Shown here in pieces: positions 58,094-64,000 of a stretch of 64,000 bases of DNA. Position 1 is the first letter of the stretch. Each line of letters starts with the position of its first letter. The notes under the pieces were generated by a model. The model was not told where the DNA came from. It did no database searches and saw nothing but the letters and a program-made list of their open reading frames with translations. The translations under genes were made by a program, and so were the position numbers. The stretch covers positions 62,001-126,000 of the forward strand of contig NZ_JABBNU010000003.1 of assembly GCF_012926615.1 (NCBI RefSeq). Direction: 5' to 3'. Source of the stretch: Marinigracilibium pacificum. Its GTDB lineage: Bacteria > Bacteroidota > Bacteroidia > Cytophagales > Cyclobacteriaceae.

Positions 58094-58180
58094 CAGTCAA
58101 CGGAAATCACCAATGAAATTCACAGGCAAGCAATAAGACATTATCAGTCAAACGAAAAGATCGAAGCTAATCTAATTTTG
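58094..58180 (+). promoter_or_regulatory. Candidate SDR promoter with direct repeats
   Basis: CAGTCAACGGAAA (58094) and CAGTCAAACGAAA (58145) are repeats 51 bases apart. TAATTTTG at 58173-58180 is a consensus -7 element, and the second repeat covers the -33 region, where no TTTG is present. This fits an activator-dependent promoter. Confidence 0.4.
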
Positions 58181-58222
58181 TATTATCTATAACAAAGAAA
58201 AACAAAATTCTAAAATATAATT

Positions 58223-59290
58223 ATGGTAACGATAGACAAATCCAAACCTGTTTTTGTATCCGGAGCAAATGGTTATGTAGCTAGCTGGTTAGTAAAAAAA
58301 TTACTTGAAGAAGGAATAACAGTTCATGCTGCAGTCAGAAATCCTGATGATGATAAAAAGGTCGGACATTTAAAAAACATTGCAAAAAACACAAAGGGAG
58401 AACTAAAACTATTTAAAGCTGATTTACTGATTTCCGGATCTTATGAAGAAGCAATGAGAGATTGCGAATTGGTATATCATACTGCATCACCTTTTACATC
58501 AAATTTCAAAGATCCACAAAAAGAATTAATAGATCCTGCAGTTAAAGGGACCATAAATGTATTAGAGACCGCCTCGAAGACCCCAACAGTAAAAAGAGTA
58601 GTTGATACAAGTAGTTGTGCAGCAATATATACTGATGCTATCGATACGGTAAATGCTCCCGGAGGAATCCTTACCGAAGAAGTATGGAATACAACTGCAT
58701 CATTAACACATCAGCCATACTCCTATTCTAAAACCCTGGCTGAAAAGAAGGCCTGGGAAATTGCGAATTCTCAAAACCAATGGGATTTAATCACAATTAA
58801 TATGAGCCTGGTAATGGGACCTCCGTTAAACCCGGTTCAAACAACATCAGAATCTATGAGCATCCTAAAACAGCTTGGAGATGGCACAATGAAAGCAGGA
58901 GTTCCTAAAATGGGTATCGGAGTAGTTGACGTACGCGATGTTGCTGAAGCTCATTATCGTTCAGGTTTCACACCAGAAGCCAGAGGAAGATATATCACTT
59001 CAGCACACAATACAGATTTATTAGAAATATCATCGGTGCTGCTACCTAAATATGGAACTAAATTCCCAATCCCTAAAAAGGCCTTACCAAAATGGTTATT
59101 AATGATTGTTGGTCCGATGGCAAATAAATCCTTTACCCGAAAGTTCATCAAAAACAACGTTAATTATCCCTGGAATGCAGATAATTCAAAAATCAAAAGA
59201 GAATTGTCAATGAAATTCAGATCACTTAAAGAAACGATGGAAGATTCTTTTCAAGTGTTAATTGACAATAAGATTCTAACTGCAAAATAA
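58223..59290 (+). CDS. Extended SDR, dihydroflavonol-4-reductase-like
   Basis: 355 residues with nucleotide site VSGANGYVASWL (G14, G17, A20), the active-site Tyr-x-x-x-Lys in YSYSKTLAEKKAW and family blocks YHTASPF and VDVRDVAEAH. Relatives reduce aldehydes or ketones with NADPH. It follows the AraC gene and may be its target. A hairpin lies downstream. Confidence 0.88.
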   Translation: MVTIDKSKPVFVSGANGYVASWLVKKLLEEGITVHAAVRNPDDDKKVGHLKNIAKNTKGELKLFKADLLISGSYEEAMRDCELVYHTASPFTSNFKDPQKELIDPAVKGTINVLETASKTPTVKRVVDTSSCAAIYTDAIDTVNAPGGILTEEVWNTTASLTHQPYSYSKTLAEKKAWEIANSQNQWDLITINMSLVMGPPLNPVQTTSESMSILKQLGDGTMKAGVPKMGIGVVDVRDVAEAHYRSGFTPEARGRYITSAHNTDLLEISSVLLPKYGTKFPIPKKALPKWLLMIVGPMANKSFTRKFIKNNVNYPWNADNSKIKRELSMKFRSLKETMEDSFQVLIDNKILTAK

Positions 59291-59342
59291 ACTAAATATT
59301 TACCAGGGTATTTGATTTTGCCCAATTATCCGATTCCTCAAA

Positions 59343-59371
59343 ACTGGTACATGTAATGTGCATGTACCAGT
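59343..59371 (+). terminator. Hairpin terminator after the SDR gene
   Basis: CTGGTACATG/CATGTACCAG forms a perfect 10-bp stem with a 7-base loop, plus one outer A-T pair. The T-rich tail is weak. Confidence 0.65.
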
Positions 59372-59481
59372 GTTATTATCCCGGTTAACCTCCAACCTTT
59401 GGCATTTCTAAAAATGGTATTGAGATATGGTAATTTTATCCTATTTTAACGATATATTTATATTCACCTTTTTAAATAAAC

Positions 59482-60438
59482 ATGAATAACTACTCTGTCA
59501 TACTAATTGTATTCTTCATATTAATTTGGGGTTGTAATTCACCTCAAAATCAGAAAAACCCTTACTTACACCATGGCGAAGGCTATGTCGAAGTCAATGG
59601 AGGTAAAATATGGTATGCTATTTTGGGTGAAGGTGATCAGCCTCCAATACTGTGCCTTCATGGAGGGCCCGGAGGAAATAGTGCCAGCTATTATAATCTT
59701 TCCGAACTGTCTAAAGAAAGACCTATCATAATGTTTGATCAATTAGGAACAGGTAGATCTGATCATCATCAGGACACTTCACTTTTAAAAGTAGACCTAT
59801 TTGTTGAGCAAGTAGAAGCAGTAAAATCAGAATTAAAATTAAACGAATATTATTTAACAGGTGGATCATGGGGAGCGGCTTTAGCTCTAGAATATTATGA
59901 GGCACATCCTGAAGGAATCAAAGGAATCATTTTTAATAGCCCATATTTCAGTACGCCAATATGGACTGAAGATGCAGACAAATTGGTAGCTGCTTTACCA
60001 GATTCGATAAAAGCTGCTATTTATGAAGCTGAAAGGGATAGTTTATTTAATACTCCTGCCTATGATGCAGCAAATACTTATTTCGCAAGTCTTCATGGCC
60101 GTAGAAAGGAGAAGATTAAGCATGCTTATGACACAATTGATTCAAAAAGGAATACATTTATTTACAATTATATGTGGGGACCTAGTGAATTCACAGCTAC
60201 AGGTACACTCCGTAATTATGATAATCATCAAAGCTTAAAAAAGGTCAATGTACCTGCATTATTTACAACAGGAGAATTTGATGAGGCTCGGCCTGAAACT
60301 GTGGAGAAACTAAGTAAACTTGTTCCTGATTCTAAATTTGTTGTTATTCCCGATGCTGGTCATTCTACTTTAAATGATAATGGGAAAGCAGTTAGAATTG
60401 CTATAAAAGAATTTATTAATAATATAGAGAATGAATGA
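59482..60438 (+). CDS. S33 (proline-iminopeptidase-like) lipoprotein
   Basis: 318-residue lipoprotein (LIWGC, C18). HGGPGG at 60-65, nucleophile GGSWGAA (S129) and the late Asp and His (GEFDEARPE, DAGHSTLND) complete the S33 triad. Such enzymes release N-terminal proline or hydrolyse small esters in the periplasm. No peptide-uptake genes adjoin. Confidence 0.87.
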   Translation: MNNYSVILIVFFILIWGCNSPQNQKNPYLHHGEGYVEVNGGKIWYAILGEGDQPPILCLHGGPGGNSASYYNLSELSKERPIIMFDQLGTGRSDHHQDTSLLKVDLFVEQVEAVKSELKLNEYYLTGGSWGAALALEYYEAHPEGIKGIIFNSPYFSTPIWTEDADKLVAALPDSIKAAIYEAERDSLFNTPAYDAANTYFASLHGRRKEKIKHAYDTIDSKRNTFIYNYMWGPSEFTATGTLRNYDNHQSLKKVNVPALFTTGEFDEARPETVEKLSKLVPDSKFVVIPDAGHSTLNDNGKAVRIAIKEFINNIENE

Positions 60439-60465
60439 AAATTAAGTCCCTGATATTATTTAAAA

Positions 60466-61185
60466 TTGGGAAAACATATCTATTTGGTTAATAAAATTGC
60501 AATTCTAGGAGATTTCAACCCTGTATTTCAAACGCTTCATAAATTAAATGATAGCACCAGGGATATTCAAAAATATCTCAAAACAGAAATTCAATTTGAC
60601 TGGATTCCAACTGATTTATTTAATTCAAAGGTAGTATTTGAACAAAACAAGTACAAAGGGCTGTGGATTGCGCCTGGTAGTCCATATAAGGATATGAATA
60701 ATGTACTTAAGGCCATTAAATATGCTAGGCAAAACGAAATCCCTACCCTTGGTAATTGCGGTGGTTTTCAACATATGATAATCGAGTTTGCTATTAATGT
60801 ATGTGGTATCAAAAATGCTGCCCATGAAGAAGTTACCCCAGATAGCCCGGAACTGTTAATCAAAAAACTTGCTTGTTCATTAATTGGAGAACAAGAACAA
60901 TTGAAAATATTGAATCAAAATTCCAGACTTTACGATATTCTACAGACCAAAAACCTCACTGCAAAATACTTTTGTAGCTTTGGTTTAAACGAGAGGTATT
61001 TAGACATACTGAACTCCAATGGGTTATCTTTAACTTCCATTTCTGAAGATGGAAATTATCGTTCTTTTGAAATCACATCACATCCATTTTTCATTGGAAC
61101 ACTATTTCAACCTGCGTTAACTTCTACAAAAGAAAACCCTGATCCCTTAATCATAGCATTCGTAAAGACAGCTTTAAAAAATTAA
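60466..61185 (+). CDS. CTP-synthase C-terminal-like class I amidotransferase
   Basis: 239 residues resembling the glutaminase part of CTP synthase, including GNCGGFQHMIIEFA (C98). In true amidotransferases a later His-x-Glu completes the site, but here the equivalent segment reads FFIGTLFQPALTS, with Gln and Ala in their places. The family called CTP synthase C-terminal region-related protein has this form. It is unlikely to be a normal glutaminase. Start is TTG at 60466, with no ATG before the domain. Confidence 0.82.
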   Translation: MGKHIYLVNKIAILGDFNPVFQTLHKLNDSTRDIQKYLKTEIQFDWIPTDLFNSKVVFEQNKYKGLWIAPGSPYKDMNNVLKAIKYARQNEIPTLGNCGGFQHMIIEFAINVCGIKNAAHEEVTPDSPELLIKKLACSLIGEQEQLKILNQNSRLYDILQTKNLTAKYFCSFGLNERYLDILNSNGLSLTSISEDGNYRSFEITSHPFFIGTLFQPALTSTKENPDPLIIAFVKTALKN

Positions 61186-61459
61186 TTCAATATTTCATTC
61201 TTTATAAGACTTCAGAGTTTAAAGACATAACTATATATTTTCTTATCCAGTCTATGTATTATAAATAAAATAAAAATATTAATCATAGTAGAAATAAATA
61301 CATATCTGTTTAAATCCCAAAATCAAATTATTTAGCTTAAATCCACCTAAAAATATTATTAGAAATAACTAAATTATTTATGTATCGATTCAGATTTAAC
61401 ATGAAGCCCTACAAAATATTTTAACACCCTATTTCTAATGATTTATTAATTGCCTCAAA

Positions 61460-63202
61460 ATGAAACTAAATTCGTCTATTCCATTTATTGTTTTTCTTAT
61501 TATTTTAAGTTCCTGCAATAGTGAGAAAAAATCTGAAAACATAGCAAATAATGACAGTGAAAGTACGATTTATTTTAATGGTGATATCATAACCATGGAA
61601 GGATCGGAAACCTCTTACACTGAAGTGGTTATAGAACAAAATGGCAGGATAGTTTTTACAGGCACCAAAGAAGAAGGATTAAACCTGTATCCAAATGCAA
61701 AATCTTATGATTTACAGGGAAAAACAATGATTCCCGGTTTAATCGAACCCCATCTGCATCCATCCATTGCTGCGATAATGCTAAGTAATGAAATTATTGC
61801 ACCCTATGACTGGAAATTACCCGATGAAACAAAAATAGGAGTTCAGGGACAGGATGAATATCGAAATCGAATATCTGAGTCAATCAAATCAAAAGCCAAA
61901 CCAGATGAGCTCTATTTCATTTGGGGATATCATCAGCTTTGGCATGGAGAACTTTCTAGAGACCTGTTAAATGAAATAGCAGGAGATCAGCCTGTAGGAA
62001 TTATACACCGATCCTTTCATGAAATATTTTTAAATGATGCAGGAATAGAAAAACTGGGAATAAAAGAAAGTGATTTTGAAGGAAATCCTCAAGTAAACTG
62101 GCAAAAAGGCCACTTCTATGAAGGTGGCTGGTTGGCGCTGGTTCCTAAAATGGCTCCAATATTACTAGAACCATCGGGATATCTCGAAGGTTTGAAATCA
62201 ATGAGCAAATTAATGCTTCTAAACGGTATTACAACCATAGCAGAACCAGGATTTCCAAGTTCAGATTTTGATGGAGAACTGGCTCTATTGAAACAAGAAA
62301 TGGCCAATAATCCTCCTTATGATATTTATCTTATCCCAAGTGGAACACAACTATATATATTAAAGGGTGGAAATGATAGAGCTTTGGCTTTTATTGAAAC
62401 CTTAAGTTCAGATTCTTCAAACAATACAAATAATATCCATTTTTTACCAAAACAGGTAAAAATATTCTCTGATGGAGCGATTTATTCACAACTTATGCAA
62501 ATGAAAGATGGCTATACTGATGGACATCATGGTGAATGGATGACCCCTCTTGACTTATTTGAAGAGCAGGTAAAATTATATTGGAATAATGGGTATAAAA
62601 TTCACGCTCATGCAAATGGAGATCTCGGACAACAAATGGTTATAGATCTGGTAGCCAAAGTTTACAATCAAAATCCAAGGGAAGACCACCGGTTCACCCT
62701 CCATCATATGGGTTATTTTGACGAACCCATGGTTCAGCAGATGGCTGATCTAAAAATGGAGGCTTCTGTTAATCCATATTATCTGTGGGCATTGGCTGAT
62801 AAGTATTCTGAATTTGGCTTGGGACCGGAAAGAGCTGAGAACCTTGTTTCTATAAAACTTCTCACAGACCATAATATTCCGGTATCATTTCATTCAGATT
62901 TCTCAATGGCTCCTGCTGAACCACTTACACTTGCCTGGACGGCTATAAATAGAGTAACCTCACAGGGAAGTAAATTTTCACAAGACCAGAGAATTTCTGT
63001 GTTTGATGCAATGAAGGCTGTGACTATTGACGCGGCACGTACGCTTAATCTTGAAAATGAAATTGGTTCTATTAAAAAAGGTAAAGTGGCCAATTTCACC
63101 ATACTTGACCAAAATCCATTCAATGTTGACCCAATGATAATAAAAGATATTAAAGTCAAAGGGATTGTCTTTAAAGGATCTTATGTTGAAAATAAAAATT
63201 AG
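61460..63202 (+). CDS. YtcJ-like amidohydrolase lipoprotein
   Basis: 580-residue lipoprotein (LSSC, C19). The metal-dependent hydrolase has PGLIEPHLHP (H98, H100), further ligands in HAHANGDLG and TLHHMGYF, SFHSDFSMAP (Asp), and the late ARTLNLENEIGSIKKGKVANFTILD. It resembles YtcJ enzymes that act on N-acylated or amide substrates. Unlike the amidohydrolase at 23883-25889 it has no extra N-terminal domain. Confidence 0.88.
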   Translation: MKLNSSIPFIVFLIILSSCNSEKKSENIANNDSESTIYFNGDIITMEGSETSYTEVVIEQNGRIVFTGTKEEGLNLYPNAKSYDLQGKTMIPGLIEPHLHPSIAAIMLSNEIIAPYDWKLPDETKIGVQGQDEYRNRISESIKSKAKPDELYFIWGYHQLWHGELSRDLLNEIAGDQPVGIIHRSFHEIFLNDAGIEKLGIKESDFEGNPQVNWQKGHFYEGGWLALVPKMAPILLEPSGYLEGLKSMSKLMLLNGITTIAEPGFPSSDFDGELALLKQEMANNPPYDIYLIPSGTQLYILKGGNDRALAFIETLSSDSSNNTNNIHFLPKQVKIFSDGAIYSQLMQMKDGYTDGHHGEWMTPLDLFEEQVKLYWNNGYKIHAHANGDLGQQMVIDLVAKVYNQNPREDHRFTLHHMGYFDEPMVQQMADLKMEASVNPYYLWALADKYSEFGLGPERAENLVSIKLLTDHNIPVSFHSDFSMAPAEPLTLAWTAINRVTSQGSKFSQDQRISVFDAMKAVTIDAARTLNLENEIGSIKKGKVANFTILDQNPFNVDPMIIKDIKVKGIVFKGSYVENKN

Positions 63203-63343
63203 CAGATTAACTAGTTAGAAAGAATAATTCTATTTGTTAATAAAACATTTTCTTTTCAAATTATGGTTCAGCTATCTTTTAAGAGTTAAATTTTACGGAT
63301 AGAGATCTCTACAAATTGAATTGGGAGGATTTTTTTATCATCT

Positions 63344-64000
63344 ATGATATTGAAAAAAGGGTTTATACAAAAAAGCAGTAATATCAGTACTCAAAAACTA
63401 ATTACTGGAATCTTTCTTTGGATTATATTTTCATATGTTTTATATGCCTTCTTTTATCTGTTAAGAGAATCAATTAGAGTACTTGCAGTTAAGATTGAAG
63501 ATCCGGTTTTCATTATTCTCAATGAAAAAGAACACTTAATTTACAATCTGTTTTATGCTTCAATTGCAATTGCCTTAGCTTATATATTTTCGTTGAAATT
63601 TACTCTTAGAATATCTAATTATTCTCAGCCAAGAAAGTCAAGATCATTATTAAGAAATACCATTAATGATGGAGGATTTTTTTCATGGACATTCCTTTTC
63701 TGGTTTGGAAAAATGGCAGTATTCTATGGACTTTGGTATACCATCTACCCGCTTCATAATGAAATTAGTTTTCTGGATGAGTTCCCTTTATTTTTATTCT
63801 TATTACCATTAATAATATTCCTAAGTACGTGGCCTAAGCTAAGACTATTTCTTGGGAAAGAATCTTTAAAATGGTTTTTGATTTCAATCGCACTTTTCCT
63901 TACTCTAACTATAACTTTCGCATTCAAAGATTTTATTTCGATCGAAAATATCAATCAAAAAATAGTCAATAGTTCAATAGAATATTCATATAAACTAGAG
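63344..64000 (+). CDS. Integral membrane protein, cut by the window end
   Basis: Open frame of 219 codons from ATG at 63344 to the last base, with no stop seen. At least five hydrophobic segments are present, including ITGIFLWIIFSYVLYAFFYL, FYASIAIALAYIFSL, FLFWFGKMAVFYGLWYTIYP, PLFLFLLPLIIFL and WFLISIALFLTLTITF. No family is recognised and the missing C-terminus prevents an assignment. Confidence 0.65.
   Translation, partial: MILKKGFIQKSSNISTQKLITGIFLWIIFSYVLYAFFYLLRESIRVLAVKIEDPVFIILNEKEHLIYNLFYASIAIALAYIFSLKFTLRISNYSQPRKSRSLLRNTINDGGFFSWTFLFWFGKMAVFYGLWYTIYPLHNEISFLDEFPLFLFLLPLIIFLSTWPKLRLFLGKESLKWFLISIALFLTLTITFAFKDFISIENINQKIVNSSIEYSYKLE

Overview
The window looks like chromosomal DNA of a Bacteroidota bacterium, probably of the Cytophagales. 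The base composition is AT-rich, start codons rarely have a purine-rich ribosome site, and several promoters fit the Bacteroidota pattern TTTG-N19-TAnnTTTG. The proteome carries marks of that phylum: two type A and one type B type IX secretion (T9SS) C-terminal signals, a PorP/SprF family protein, a DUF6090 protein, a DUF1800/DUF1501 pair, a CTP-synthase-tail-like amidotransferase and many short single-domain VOC and NTF2-like proteins. No tRNA, rRNA, CRISPR array, prophage or plasmid backbone was found.

Layout. Positions 1-6200 hold forward genes: acetyltransferase, secreted WD40 propeller, GT4 glycosyltransferase, cupin-like protein, DUF418 membrane protein, exported VOC and NTF2-like proteins. 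Positions 6223-11975 (minus) are one four-gene operon: ECF sigma factor, membrane protein with a TonB C-terminal domain, secreted M43 metalloprotease with a T9SS type B tail, and a PorP/SprF-OmpA fusion. Next is catalase-peroxidase katG (12215-14449, minus). From 14780 to 25889 a long forward run holds small metabolic, detoxification and envelope genes, including an AraC regulator next to an OsmC gene and an amidohydrolase lipoprotein. A minus-strand pair at 26034-26713 (membrane protein plus small XRE regulator) has three evenly spaced palindromes at its promoter.

Positions 26867-31567 hold small genes, a REP-associated tyrosine transposase between two 181-bp direct repeats, and a frameshifted acetyltransferase. 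Positions 31630-43831 carry an MDR oxidoreductase, the DUF1501/DUF1800 pair (minus), a PIF1-type helicase with a C-terminal HTH region, an exported esterase, a suppressor-of-fused domain protein, a GrpB protein and a polysaccharide deacetylase. Positions 44343-50205 hold two large T9SS type A cargo proteins (an M43 protease with duplicated MAM-like domains and a cyanophycinase-like protein with FN3 and GEVED domains) with a membrane-anchored HEPN-like protein between them. The rest (50333-64000) is forward: hydrolases, two AraC regulators each followed by a possible target gene, a DUF2235 hydrolase, an S33 peptidase-like lipoprotein, an amidohydrolase, and a membrane protein cut by the window edge.

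How genes work together. The clearest functional unit is the sigma/TonB/M43 type B/PorP-OmpA operon, which puts a T9SS cargo beside its probable outer-membrane partner and a possible sigma/anti-sigma pair. The most distinctive non-coding structures are the 21-bp-spaced triple operator at 26725-26778, the REP repeats around the transposase, and direct repeats upstream of the OsmC and SDR genes beside related AraC regulators.
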